A DNA stretch of 64,000 nucleotides from Otis tarda (GCA_026413225.1 CM048554.1:56999463-57063462), one strand, 5' to 3'. Positions 39,373 through 52,800 are shown, counted from the stretch's first letter. The notes: generated by a model from the sequence alone, not told the origin. Translations and numbers: made by a program.

Positions 39373-39393
39373 AAAAAAAAAAAAAAAAAAAAA
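39373..39393 (+). repeat. poly-A tract (A21)
   Basis: Twenty-one A bases. The upstream 200 bp show no AATAAA-ended transcript or coding similarity, so a processed pseudogene tail is not supported. Confidence 0.85.
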
Positions 39394-41210
39394 GGTTGTA
39401 ACTGTAGTAGCTGTGAAAGTCAGGCACTGGGCACAGGACTTATGCCTCTGCTTCATCACAGGCTGCAGTCATTTACAAATAAGTCATTAACATCAAACAC
39501 AAAAGAAACAAAACTTCTTTGAATGCTCTGAGTGTGCTGACTGCCTAATGTTTGAGTGTCACTTCACAAGCTGAGCTGACAGCAAATAATAATTAGGCAA
39601 TAATGACCTTCAGGTCTGGCACTTCCTGGCACTTAACCCAGTCTTTAACCTGAGGGCTCCACCGCTCCTGGAAAGTGCCTGATCCTGAGGCGTTCGTGGC
39701 TGACAACTGTGGGAGTGCTTAAAACAAGCAAATTACCATTTTTATGTGTTGAAAAGTTTAAAACTGAACTGCACATTGCCATGGAGATGGTGTGCTATTT
39801 AGAGCACAGAGATTTTTCAAGTAGTGAGAGTCCAGTTTAATATCCAATAGGAAACAATGCTTCAGTCTATGTTTTGTTAGGTTTCTAATCATCATACTTT
39901 GCAAGCAGGATGCACAGAGATAATGCTAATTGATTCTCTGAGGTTATTTGTACGTTCTGGAGACAGATTGTGACTATCATATTGAAACTCTGTATTCTGC
40001 TCTAGTCTGCTCCAGTTTTTACTCCACACACTTTCTGTAATATCTTAGCATATTACTAGAGCCATCAGAAGTGACAATAGTAGGCATTGTTTAAGCGTCA
40101 GTCAAAATAAATACTGCAATATACTGCCGTGACTTTGCTGGCTCTATATGATGCACTGAGTGCCCCAAATTACAAGTGTCCAAACCTGGTTGAAATTATC
40201 TTTTTTAAAAATATATTTTTGGGGGAGTAGAAATGTTCCACAAGTTTGCTGGTAAACACAAGTGAGTTATACTAGCTGGATTGTCAGACAAATGTTTGGT
40301 ATTTGTAAAAATAGCATGTCCCAAAGCATTAATGCATTTTACCAAGAAATATTATTGATTGAAAAAGTCATCCTGACACTTTGCAGTCCTTATTGTTTTA
40401 TTTTAAACGTAGTTGTCATCTTGTCAAGGACTAGAAAACAGCACATGAAAGAGCTCTTATTGTAAATATTGATTGTAAAGCAACCTATTATACAGAGACT
40501 CTGCATATAACAAATGTATGAGAAGAAAATAAAAATGTGTGGGTTTAGCTCCTAATTATCACGTACAAACAGTTTGGCCAGTGCTTCAGTTTTGTACTAT
40601 TGGATATATCTTCTCATTGGCAGAACTGTGTTGGTTTTGGTTTTTTTTTCAATAACTTTTTAAAATAAACAATGACTTGTGAGGTGGTTTACAATGATTC
40701 AGTGCAATATAAAACACAACATGATTCAGCCATGCCTCAGAGTGACACATGCTTTTCTGAAGGACACTTGTAGAAAAGTCAAAATACAGTTATCAAGCAA
40801 TCCTGCTGAATATCTGAAGGTGGGTCTAGAAGGTGGAATGGATCTAGGATCTGAACATTCTGATTTATATGCAAGTTGCAGAGGAAAGCATACGTAAGGT
40901 CATGTGCAGAAACATACTGCAAATAGCGCAATATAAGCTATAGCAATAGAAAATTAATCAGGATTCATCTTATAAAAAATTAACTGGACTAGATATGGGA
41001 TTCTCAGATTTCATTTCTTACTCCACTGAATTTCTTGCAAGGCCTTCCAGACCCTTTTCTGTACTGTCTAATCTTCCTCAACCTCACAAGTGCCTGGTTT
41101 ATTTAGATCTAGACTCATGAACTGGGTATGAGCATCATTACTTTTCCTTTTTTTTTTTTTCCTTCTAAATGTCAAACAATAAGGTGCTGTACAATAATAT
41201 ATCACAATTG

Positions 41211-41679
41211 TGTGGTGGGCTGACCCTGGCTGGATGCCAGGTGCCCACCTAAGCCACTCCATCATTCCCCTTCTCAGCCAGACAGGGGAGAGAAAATATA
41301 ATGGAAGGCTCATGGGTCAAGATAAGGACAGGGAGAGATCATTCAGCAGTTACTGTCATGGGACAAAATAGACACGGCTTAGGGAAAATTAATTTAATTT
41401 ATTACCAATCAAATCAGAGTAGGATAATGACAAATAAAGTCGAATCTTAAAACACTTTCCTCTCTGATCACATATTTAAGACGAGGGGAAAAAACTGCAC
41501 AACAACCTGCAGCAGAAAAAGGATGGGCTGATGGGCTTGGACTTGGCCAGCAGTGGGTCCATCTTGGAGCTGGTTGGCATTGGCTCTATCGGATACAGGG
41601 GAAGCTTCTGGCAGCTCCTCAAAGAAGCCACCACTGTAGCACCCCTGCTACCAAAACCTTGCCACACAAACCTAACACA
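41211..41679 (-). mobile_element. related avian ERV LTR in opposite orientation, rearranged
   Basis: Given on the + strand the element starts TGTGGTGGGCTGACCCTGG and ends CACAAACCTAACACA. This is the reverse complement of an LTR with TGTG...CACA ends. Two blocks align in reverse to the LTRs at 31990 and 41807. One is the AGATAAGGACAGGG / TTACTGTCATGGGACAAAAT block (about 41317-41395), matching the 3' region. The other is CTTGGCCAGCAGTGGGTCC (about 41542-41562), matching the U3 region. At about 0.47 kb it is less than half the length of those LTRs, because the central CCATGGAGG-rich part is missing. The TATA-like block around 41459-41505 appears in the opposite orientation to its flanks. I recall this LTR family as common in birds. 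Confidence 0.82.
41459..41505 (+). repeat. apparent internal inversion within the LTR at 41211-41679
   Basis: GATCACATATTTAAGACGAGG at 41467-41487 matches the forward-strand promoter stretch of copy B (GATAACATATTTAAGAAGGGG, 41971 onward) in the same direction. The LTR parts on both sides match copy B only in reverse complement. The simplest reading is a small inversion, or a local template switch, during loss of the LTR centre. Confidence 0.55.
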
Positions 41680-41806
41680 CCACTGTCAGGTGAATTTTAT
41701 TATATTAGTGAGTGAGAAGGCACTCCCTATTAGCTACTTATTTTTATTACCCTTGGAAATTTCTAATGCTATAATATAAGTACTGCAATGCTCTGTATAT
41801 GAAAGT

Positions 41807-42940
41807 TGTGGTTTTGTTTAGTGAGGGGGGGCCTAAGGTGGTAGCTTCTGTAGGAAACTGCTAGAAGTCGCTCCACTTTGTTCAGTGGACTTGGCTGGGC
41901 CTAGGGCGAACCTGCTGCTGGCCAAGGCCGAGCCAATTGGTAGCAGAATGTCCCATGATAACGCCTCTGCGATAACATATTTAAGAAGGGGAAAACAGAA
42001 AAAAAAAAAAGAGAAGAGAAGATGTGAAGAAGCTGAGTGAGGGCAGAGAGGGAGAGTTGTGAGCCTTGTGGGCCTTGCAGGCCTCACCCTCTGGCCTCCT
42101 GCCGGGCAGCCGACTGGGCCCAACTCGGCCCAGCCTGGCTGCAAGAAGTGGAGAGGAGATGAGAAGTGAATAAGATGTAAAAAGGATCCTGAAAGGCGTC
42201 TGCCAGCCGGTTGTGAGGAACGGCTGCAGACGCCAAGTTCAGTGAAGAGGAGGGGGAGGAGTAATGCAGCTCCTGGCCAAGTTTCCCCTGCAGCCTGTGG
42301 TGATAACCATGGTGGAGCAGGTTGTCCCCCTGCAGCCCATGGAGGTCCATGGAGGGGCAGAGATTCACCTGCAGCCCGTGGAGGACCCCATGCCGGAGCA
42401 GGTGGAGGCCTGAAGGAGGCTGTGACCTGTGGAGGGCCCACTGGGGCAGCTGTTCTGAAGGACTGCACCCCATGGAAGAGATGACCCACGCCAGAGCAGT
42501 TTCATGAAGGACTGTGGTCCGTGGCAGGGACCCCACAACAGAGCAGGGGAGGAATGCGAGGAGCTCTTCCCACGACGATGACACAGCGGCATGAAACAAC
42601 GCGTGATGAACTGACCGCGACCCCCATTCCCTCTTCCCCCCTGTGCCGCTCGGGAGAGGGTGAAAGTAGTAGAGATAATGTTAAGCCCGGGAAGAGGGAG
42701 GGGTGGGGGGAGGTTATCTTGTTCCCTGTCTCATTCTCCTGCTAGTTTTAGAAATAAATGAATAGTTTTCCCCAAGTCAAGTCTGTTTTGCCCGTGATGG
42801 TAACTTTAAGGGTTTCTTCCTGTCCTTATCTCAAACCTCGAGCCGTTTTCTTTATATCATCTTCCCCTATTCTCTCGGAGGATGGGGGAAGTGAGAGAGA
42901 GACTGTGTAGTCTGGTCCCGATCAGGGCTGAACTATGACA
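41807..42940 (+). mobile_element. avian endogenous retrovirus LTR (copy B, 42-kb locus)
   Basis: A 1.13-kb LTR that starts TGTGGTTTTG and ends GAACTATGACA, so it has the TGT...ACA ends typical of LTRs. It is collinear with copy A along its length, with many scattered substitutions and small indels (about 8% by eye over the first 175 bp). CCAAT is at 41933-41937, TATTTAAG at 41978-41985 and AATAAA at 42753-42758. No retroviral internal region follows, so it is a solo LTR or a remnant. ATGAA occurs just upstream (41799-41803) and just downstream (42941-42945), but is separated from the LTR start by three bases, so a target-site duplication is not secure. An antisense frame of 218 codons across it is a by-product of its GC-rich repeats. 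Confidence 0.88.
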
Positions 42941-43342
42941 ATGAACAACGATTAATTTGCTCAGCTGTGTGATAAACCATCAAAAATAGCTAACCAAAAC
43001 TAGTATGACAAATCATTATAAACAATGAGTCAATTTGAGAAAATCAGAAATTGCTCTCAAAGCACCTCTAGTATCTTCTGTATTTGAGAGTGTTGGGCTG
43101 AATTCAGGAGCACCTCAGGCTAAGGCTGTCCTCTGTCCGAGGGGGAAGCACTGCCACTCAGGCACTGGTAGGACACAGGTATTCCAGGTTGGAAATAGAA
43201 CTAGACAAAGGTGGAGCTGATCTGTAGTCACTCACTCCTCACAGAGGTAGCTCTGTCATATTGAAGGATCTGACTTTGCACACTTAAGGTTATGCCTGCA
43301 GCAGCTGACTTACCTGCTCTGTACTTACACCAAGCTAAGACC
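42941..43342 (+). repeat. 402-bp segment duplicated at 33139-33540
   Basis: The partner of the copy beside LTR A, with two substitutions by eye. It continues rightward into TTGTAGCCACAGTTAATATGG, which shows no LTR similarity, whereas the other copy continues into an LTR end. If that continuation is original flank, this locus is the more likely donor. Confidence 0.93.
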
Positions 43343-43921
43343 TTGTAGCCACAGTTAATATGGCACTAGCTTGAGCTAATAAACTCTTCTGCTACAGTAA
43401 CAGATCAATATGTTGATTTGGAGCACAGGCAGAATGAGCTCCTATCTGCTCACAAAAGCCCTCTTAAATATATTTAATATTGGTATCCAATACAGGCATA
43501 ACTACAGTTAGAAATCCTAATCGTTAGCAGAGGTGGCCAGTCCAGCCTATGAAAAATCATGGCATACCTGCAAGATAAGTGAGAAGTTCAGGCTGAGCAT
43601 AGTCCCAGAACAAGATATTTTGCCTGGGACTCCGCCAAGCTTTGTTTTATCACCATTCAGATCTGTTGTTGTCTTTGTGGAAAGGAAACAAACACCACTG
43701 AAACAGGAGAGAGATAAAATGAGAACAGTGATAAGGATTTCCTTAATTACTCATAATCCAAACTTCTACTCTAGTAGTGCATTTTCAGACTCACCTTCGG
43801 GCAGCATTTGCAAGTACCTCAGAAGAAGCAGGAGAGGTTCTGCATATCATTCAGAAAGATGCTGTCATTTACCTGCCCTTTACATTATCTTGATTTGCTT
43901 CCATTACATCAATAAGCAATT

Positions 43922-43946
43922 GCTCTCTCTCTCTTTCTCACACACA
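43922..43946 (+). repeat. CT/CA microsatellite
   Basis: GCTCTCTCTCTCTTTCTCACACACAAG, a compound dinucleotide tract. Confidence 0.85.
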
Positions 43947-46900
43947 AGTGATCTGTGTCCCTGCAGAGCAGTAGATCATACAAGAACATAAAGTAAAGAA
44001 CACAGTTATCTTCTGTTTTAGCAGAGAAAAAAGAAATTACAAACACATTAAGTCTCCAGCAGAAATTATACATAGTACTTAATTTTTATTCTTGAACTCA
44101 AGGCAACTGCGAGTTCATGCTCTGGGAACAGCATCAGATTATCTCAGGTGGAACCCAGCAACAAGTTCTCTTGTGGTAAGGATGAGGCAAGAACACAACT
44201 TTCTCTCCCCTCATCTGAAAGAGAAGGTGGTGGCAAAATGAGTCAAAGGAAGATCACCAGTAAAAAAAGGCATTTCATCAAGAAGATATGAGCAGAATCC
44301 TTCCCCAGGCATCACGGTGGAAACAGTAGCAGCAACACATTCACTGAGGAAAGGGACAGAGCTTGTACCAGCAGAGAAAACAAGAGTGTGGTGTGCCAGC
44401 TATAAACCACCCTCTGGTCCCAACTGTCCTCATCTGTCTGACTCATACAGTGACATTGCCACTGCTTTGAGGTGAAGCTTCTTCATCTGCCTAAGCAGAA
44501 GATATGAGCTCTGAAACAAGTCTTAAGGAAAGGTATTCTAGTTTTAATGAATGGCATTTTTTTCCATCTTGCGTTTTTCCAGGCTCAAATGTACCTTTCT
44601 AGCTGGGTCATAGATTCCATTAAAAGAAAAAGACACTTCAGTTTACTTGAAGTTTGCTCTTGCCATTTGCTCAAAGATGAAAAATTTCACTATCAGACTT
44701 TCACAGTATGAAGAGTATCAGTGACTGAAACCTGGACCTTTTATCTAGTTCACAATTACACAGTAACCATAAAGATTTTTGTTATACCCTATTGTTCACT
44801 ACAGAATAAAAGAGACAACATTACTGATCTATTTTTTCCTAACAGAGGCTTTGAAAAATCAGCAACTGTAAAACCAAATGTTGTTTTCATTCACTTCAGT
44901 TAAGACATGGTTCAGCAAAGTAATAATTTTGAGCTTAATTTTAAGTGTCTGGTATGCTCCCAGGTCATACCAGAATGGAAGAAGAGCCTGTCCCACCAGA
45001 ATTTACATCTAGCTCCTTGGTAAGGGTCCAGGGTAAGATATAGGAGAGAAGCTCTGTGAAATCCAAGGTGAAATCTTTGCTAGTAGGCTGAGAAAGTTTT
45101 TGTTTTTCTTCCCTATTTCTAGCTTGCTTTTGCAAGCATCTTCCTTTTCTTCTCTAGTGGCAGGGATCATCAGTGATTACAGGTTTCTGCAGGACTTCCC
45201 ACTCCATCATTCCACTATTTCCTTCTATACATTATAAAATTTGGAGTTATTGCTATTACTACAAGATGTTTGCCAGTGCTAATACACAGCACAATGCCAT
45301 CCTGCATGTCGTTGCCCAAGGACATTTGAAGTGATACCAGCTGTATCTCCCAGGGTTCTGGAGCACACAATAATCCAGAAGCAGCATTAAATTTAGCCCC
45401 TACACATATCAATAATTTTTGGAGTCATCAAATCTCCATGTCTCAGCAACAATGACAACAAATCACATTCTTAGTGTGCACAAGGTTGCTCAGTGGAGAC
45501 AATTGTTTTTCGATGTGTTCCAGCAAAAGAAATTCTGTTTTGAAAACTGCTTTTCAAGCTTCCGCTCTTAAAAACTGAAAAAGGGAGAGGAGAGAGAATC
45601 TTATGAAGATGTACCTAGGTTTGTATTAATTTATTTCTGGTCCCATCTGACATGTCATATGGTAGTATGAAGCACAAACTGATTTCTCAAAGAGAGAGGA
45701 TCTGGCTGCTAGTAGTATATGATCCATTTGGGACTTATCACAGAAAAAAAACTTGAAATGCCAGAAATCAGATGGACCAAGGCTGCTCTTTTTCATTTTC
45801 TTTATCTTTTAATAAAAATACACTAAATTGTATGAAAAATGCTGTGTTTGTATTCTGTCATTTTCAGCATTTTAAAGCTAGGTGTTATCAATAAAAAAAA
45901 AAAATTGTTCAAGGGTGATAATTTCCTAATTCTCAGTAATATCAGTGGGTGGAAGATGTTACCACTCTTTGAGGATTTGTGCCTCAGTTCAACTCAAATT
46001 GGTGCAGCAGTGCATAACCAGTTGAGGCAAAAAATACATGACACAGAAACATCAGGTTCATATTCTACAAACATATAGTTTTCCTCACTGAGGTCTTAAA
46101 GCTTTTTAGTCCTAGTAATCTCCCTTCTGATGTTATGTCCACTGTTTCTAATAGCTTGGTAGACCACAGAAGGAAAATTCTCACTCCAGAGAACACGTGA
46201 AATAAATGTTGAAGCTAATGGGGCGATTCTTGCCCATTGAAAAACAAAGAAGCCTCTTAATGCATGTCCTTAGGCCAAGTAAGTGATATTTAGTGTTAGC
46301 TCTCAATCTTCAGCAGTGAAAGTCTATTGCATGTACCCTACGGCTAAAACGAATCAATCTGACATGTAAAATACTGTTGACAGTGATGAATTCAACCTGC
46401 AAAGAATCAAGAAACACACTCTTTTCCTTTTATAATTTTCAGGTTATGTCCTACAGAGTGCAAATAAATTCTAAGACTGGAGAGTGTGCTGGATCTGTAA
46501 AGCCCTGCCCCAGTAATCCTGTGACTCCTGCTCACTGAGCTGGCTAGTTCACAAAGGAACTTGTTTCCTAAGGCTACTTATACTTGCTCAGAGAGCTCCA
46601 CTGACTGCACGCTGCAGCTTTCCTCTGATTGCATGTCCTGCTCCCAGGCCTAATTCACTCATCTTTTTTCCTCAAGAAGAAAAAGCTCGACAGCCCCTAA
46701 GGTTACAGAGCATTTTAGAAAATCTTTACTTATTAACAGATGACTCCTACTAGTTTGTGGGAAAATTAGATTATATGACTGCCAATGTTTAGGCATTAGA
46801 TGTCAATACTTCCAGAAGCCTGATAGAAAAATCTTGCCACTTTGCTTGACCTCTTCAATTTTTCATCCTGCAGTCTTTTCTAGTGTGATATAGTAAATTT

Positions 46901-49836
46901 TTCTCTTCGTGCTTGGCAAGGCTCCAGATGGTTTTTAAGTCACTTGTTCAGGCAAAAGAAGAATGGTACATTTGGGATAAAATTATCCCGGAGGGCATTG
47001 TTGCAATTAGAGAGATGAATGGCCTTCGGCTTTAATTAGAACACTGGGTACATGTTTCATATCCCTATTCAGAGGAATCCAGCTCAGTCAGCCAGGTAAT
47101 GTAGTGCTACTAAGTCAATACCTGTAGAACCGCAAATGCGACTTCTAAAGAAGGGGACGTTTCAACTCCATGTTTACTTGTAAACAAAATACAACCTTGC
47201 AGGAAAAAAAATCCTGATCATCGTGAATACTCCTGCCTCATTCCTCCTAGCATGTTAGAGCTGCTTTTAAATTCACAATAGAATACTGTGCTAGAGAAGG
47301 TTGGACAAGTGTGAAAAGTGAGATTAGGACATTTATAAGTATTTAAGTATACTCATGCCAGATAACATGCAATTATGTATCTCAAACCTCATTGTAATAG
47401 TGGAATTGTTTTTGTGTTACTTGAGCAGAAATCTGTTCTTTAAACCTTATTGCTTTCTTGTGCTTTTCAAGCTTTATGAGATAACATTTTGTGCTACACA
47501 TCTACAGCTTCACAAACACAAAGATACTAAGAGAATATTGTTAAGGTCATAAAGACAAAGTCTCTTAGGGTTAGGAAAGGAAAGAATTAAGATTGCTAGT
47601 GCTGCCTCAGCTCAGATTCCCTTTTCTATGTGAATTATGTTATAACCTTTGATGATACAAGCATATTTTTTCCACAGCAGTTTTCCCGCCTACTTTTTGT
47701 GCATAGAATGGACTGTGCTTAGTTAATAATCAGCAATTCAACATTCTGTTTTCTGCTTGTTGTTCAATGTATTGCCCTAGGCCTTATTTACTGCACATTT
47801 ACAAATATGGTTCTGAAGATAGAATTATTAATTTCCTCATAGGTGTTTCTGTGGTGCTCATCATTAGTGCATATGAGTGCTTCACAAACATTAGGCAGTT
47901 TATCTTCCCAATACTTTTGTAAGGTGAGGGGATGGAGCCATCCCCAGTTTACAAAAGGGAAACAGATAAAAATAAACTAGAATAAGAGGAAAATACAGTA
48001 ATTCTGGCTGCCTAGTTCATGGCAAACAAAAATTAGTGACTAATAAATGACAAGGCTTCCTATTACAGTCAAAATATTTTCTCTTGTTCATTGTGTCATT
48101 TCTCAAATTTGTCTGGTTTCAACTCCACCAGTTCTTCACCTTGTATGTATTTCCTTTTCCTGAGCTTCATCTTCCCTTCTCACATCGGTTCCTAGTCTGA
48201 AATGGTCTTGCCTGTTCCTCAGCCAGTCTCAATGCTACCTTTGTATTCCACTTTCAGATATTTTAACCAATCCTACTCTTGTATCTTAGCTGCTTTTCAT
48301 AATTTTTCCCTATCCCTTGCTCCATTAACTTAATTTCCATTTTTCCAGTCCAGCCAGCCTTGCAGTCTCTTCTATTTCTTCACACAAACTTTATCCTCCC
48401 CCATCTTTTTGCTTCTTGCTCATCTTGCTCAGCAGTCCCCGTCTCCTTTCCTCATATCTTTCAGGCTTTTTTTTCCCTCCTTTACTTCCATCACTTCTAC
48501 ACTACTAGCTTTTGCTCTTTTGCCTTGTTTCACATTGTCACAAGTGTATACCTGCCTCCTCAGCAAGCTCCATCTCTCATTCCTGTGAAGGGGTCATATT
48601 TCTGATATTGGTGTCCAGCAGGGACTTCTCTTGTTGGACAGGGGAAATAAAATCCTTCATTTTTTTTTGGCAGCGTTCAAGTTTGACATAATATGTAACT
48701 ACCAGACAGGCTGTTTCAGTCCTGTAGTAAACCATGCCCCATTGAAGCAGAAGCTTTAGAAGACTTAGCTGTCAAACCTATGAACTTTGTTGAACTCCAG
48801 CAAATCAGATATTTTAAAGGCTTACAGTTTGACTGACATAGTTTGTTGTTTTGTTTTTTTTTTTTTTATAGACATAACAATGGGGACATCCCTAACAGAA
48901 ACTCCCTGCGCTGTTCAGATTTCAAAGCCTCGCTCTGAAAGTGGGAATACTAGAGCCTTCTTATGACTCACTCAATTTTTTTTTTAAGACAAGGAAACCT
49001 TGTCATGTCACAATTTAGTTGTAAAACAACTGAACATCCATGTTGAAATTACTATCTCTCTCTATATATAGATACAGGCCCGTTACAGAAAACTCTGCCC
49101 TCAAAATTCATGTTTTGGAGAGCTACAACCCCCTACTTTCAACTTCTCTTAATGGGAAGTGTTTGGCAACTTAGTTACAGAAATTGTCATTAGCCCTACC
49201 TGTAATACATGAATGCACACGCATAAACTTTTTGTGTGCATATCTATTTCTATGATGGGGGTGGGGAAGAAAGAATCTAATAATCTAGATGTGTGCATTC
49301 ACAGAAACATGAGCATATACAAATGTCTTTAAGTTTTCATTTGCTTAAATAAAAACACCCAGGGGAATTATTTAAAGGAAAATATATAAAGCAGAAAAAA
49401 CTAATTTTCTGGGCAATTTATCACATTCATTCTCAAATGCATATTCCAACCATACAGTCCTCTCACAGCTCTTGAAAAAATAAGCTAGATCTTGTTAGTG
49501 ATGGACAAACTAGCAGTGCCACAGTAGAGCTGAATTTCTAAATGTATTCATTACCAAGAGTGTTAGGTGCTGGTACTCTCGTGGTAATTACAATATGCAC
49601 CTTAAAATCTGTCTGCACTCCACTGCAACTGTGCCCCCAGATTCCCTGCCCCACCTATTAATAGTAATAGGATCACAATGTTTAACAATAATATGACACT
49701 TAATGTTGTATCAGCGTTGTGCAAGATCCAGATGATTATGATCATATATAAAAAGCTGCAGGACACTGTCACTACCATCCAGAACGACACAGCACAGAGC
49801 CTGTAGCCAAGTGGTTTGCTTGTTTGTTTGGGTTTT

Positions 49837-49850
49837 GTTGTTGTTGTTGT
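49837..49850 (+). repeat. (GTT)n microsatellite
   Basis: Between four and five GTT units inside a longer T/G-rich stretch (49810-49871) that ends in a run of T. Confidence 0.8.
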
Positions 49851-52800
49851 TTTTGTTAGGTTTTTTTTTTACACAGGTGAGATCAAACTCAATATCTATC
49901 AGTGTCAGACTCCCTCAGGACCCACAGACTTGTGGCATTTTCTCTGTTACCTCTCTATACAGCAGGATACGTACTTGGATAACAGCTGTACACATCAGAC
50001 ATTTGTTCCATCCACTCTCTGCATCCCAAGTGGTCCTAGAGCCTGGAGCTGTTACTGCTTGGTCACCTTGGAGAAATTTAAGAGAGTTAGTATATGAAAA
50101 AACCAAAACAAAACAAATACCAGTACTGTGAACACTGTAAAGATCTTCCTCTAACAGAAATGGGTTATCTTGATGCTAATATGCTTGAAACCCCTCAGAA
50201 CTCAAGCCAGGTTAAAATTATTTCAAATGCAAGTATTAATTTACAAAAGTCCAAAGCATACGAACACAATTACAAAGCATGCATGCATCTTGTCTGCAAA
50301 AATGTCTCTCACACTTTCAGCATTTCAGATTGTTAGACATTCTCAGAATTCTAACAGAGGCTCCAGTTCTTTACCAACACTTTACCTCTGATTTGCATTC
50401 ATAGAAGAGACTCTTCATCTGGGGAAACAGGCTGATTTTTGCTCTCCCTATGAGGGAGCTTCCTTGAAGATTCATTGAGTTCCATTCTCATTCCTCTGTC
50501 CTTCTTCATAGAATTATTTGGTATTTCTTATTAGACTATTAACTACTCTCACGTCTTTGGAAACATCCATATGTCTGATAGGTTGTGTGCAGCCCTCTCT
50601 TGTGCTTGACTAAGCCAACTGTTAACACCCTGAGTAGTAAAATGTCCTTTCTGTCTGGGGAGGCACTATGTATCTCTTAACATGGAGTATTTCAGTGCAT
50701 TAAAATGCATAAAAACATACCAACAGGTGATTATGCTTTGTATAAAACTTTATTAAAATATAGATGGATAAAATATACATTGAACAGTACTAGTCATGTA
50801 ACTGAAATTAGATATTTAAAAAAAAAAAAAATCAGCCACAGTGGAGTTTATAGGATCCTAATGAGTTTGGAGGCATGTGTCCCCACCGTTGTCCAATGCC
50901 ATGTGGAAGGCTGAGCAGGAGGTGGAAATGTTATGCACAGGAGCTGCAAGCTAGGACCTGAATAAGTCCATTAGGGGGAGCACTTCTCTCCTCTGGGTGC
51001 TGGTCCAAACTGGGCTAGAGGGGCTTGGGCCTTGACCAGTGTGAGTGTGTCCTGTACAAGGGTCTTTGAACAGAAATTTTACTATAAAAATTGTTATCCA
51101 CTCTCCAGGCTCATCCCACTTGGTAAATACACTTCAGATTATATATCACTAAGTGATATGATTACGTCCCTGTGTCTGCCCTATCCCATATTCTACCATA
51201 ACAATATGCCAAGCCTCATCAGCTATTCAGATCCCAACAGAGCACAGCTCCTTTCTACATAACTCTTTTCCAAGAAATTGTTTTTCAAAAACCATGGATG
51301 TATTGCATAACCACTGATTAACAATATACTTAGGCTAAACTACATTCCTGCAACCTTAGACTTGAACAATAGCAAGGTACATCAGAGTGCCCACTAACAG
51401 ACTTCTAAGTGCACTACTGTGAAGGCTGAAAATTACACAGCATAGCAACACACTTGGCTTACAAAGCATTGATGTAGGAGTTAGATGCCAAGGATTTATT
51501 GCTTTTGATTTTATACTCCCTCAAACAGTTCAGCACGGGGTCTATGCACTCCCAAACATGATTGTGCAAAAGGAGAGAGAGTCTTGCAAGTGCTGGTGGT
51601 GCAGGTACTCAGGCAGTTGGAGGATGTTACCCAAATGTGTTCCCAAGGACACTGCAGCTGTACTCCTTCACTTTTCCTTGACCTTTACCTGTGGATAGAG
51701 GATAAGCCACAGATGTTTCTCCCATGGAATAGATATTGGATATTGATCTGACTCCTCTCTGTATGGAAAAAAGTTAGAAGTGTTCCTTCCATTGTCCCCA
51801 TCAGAACTGTAAATCAATGAGAAGAAAGGTGCCACCCTTATTTGACATCTTACTCAGCCACATGTGCAGCAGAGGGAATTTAACAGTACGTGATGTACTG
51901 TTCTCTATCAGGGATCAGGTCCTTGATCAAGCCCAGCAATGCCTTTGATGGCAATACAGTACACTTGTTGCTCTGTCCACAAACTGGTCAGAGGCAAATA
52001 ACTGAAAATCTTTTTTTTTTTCTGCATAGTTCTTCAATACAAGCAGCTAGGTGTAGTATTTTATTGATTTCATTGTTGGTTTCTATGGAAACAGATGTGG
52101 AGTTAATTAGGATCAAGGGTCAGAGCTGATAAAAATTGGAATTTTCGATGCAGTTATCTGTCATGCACATTCAAATTCAAAGTTTCCCCAACAAAATATC
52201 TATTGTAGAGAAATGGTGATGGCTGAATCATTTTAACAGAAGTAAATGAAACTTGTTAAGAAGAGCTTAAAGCGGATACATTTGTTTTCTGGTTTCCCTG
52301 CTGAAAATGTTTTCCCTTTGACAAATAAATAAAAATAATTTTTAAAATTTGCAGATTTGGGATTTAATCACCAAAAGATCTTTGTGATCAAAGCAATTCT
52401 ATTACAATCTACTTGCCAATGTTCATTTCTATTAATTCATTCACTCAAGGACCCTAAGTGTTTTGCACAGCTGCTAAAACATTTGTCTAGGTGAAAGGAA
52501 CCGCTTCTTTTCCCCAGACCTTGTTATTCCTGTTAATTCATTCTGCTGCATGTAACAATGAGCTGACTGCCCTCAGGTGCTCCCTGTGAGGTTGTATGCA
52601 TGTGCTTAGTCTCCAGGTAACTGCAGTTCTTAGCAGAAGCTGAATGTGTCCTCACATTGTACAAGTAGTAGCATGAAGAAACAGTTCCCAAGTCCAGGTT
52701 GTGATAACAGTCTGTGTGCATTTTGGCAAAGCTGTCCCAAAACCACAATTAAAATGCTGGTGATTCTGAATTTCCCTGGTGGCTCTACATCCAAATACCA

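Larger units (their letters stand above)
33629..41210. other. gene-free interval
   Basis: About 7.6 kb without a recognisable gene. It includes an alternating TA stretch at 34148-34165, a perfect 13-bp inverted repeat at 38553-38584, A21 at 39373-39393 and T-runs near 41150. The segment 39570-39665 (AATAATAATTAGGCAATAAT and following) is a weak candidate for a conserved non-coding element. Confidence 0.6.

Noticed and set aside
39373..39393. poly-A tract as a processed pseudogene tail
   Set aside because: No upstream coding similarity, polyadenylation signal or matching target-site duplication.
41833..42489. 218-codon minus-strand open frame
   Set aside because: It runs antisense through an LTR; the equivalent frame in the other LTR copy is shorter and broken differently, so it is not a conserved protein.
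43533..43991. 152-codon ATG open frame on the + strand
   Set aside because: No known motif, no splice or promoter context, and no partner in the window.
49811..50131. possible exon with an ACAG|GTGAG sequence
   Set aside because: The protein reading is low complexity, and the apparent splice signals lie in T-rich microsatellite sequence.
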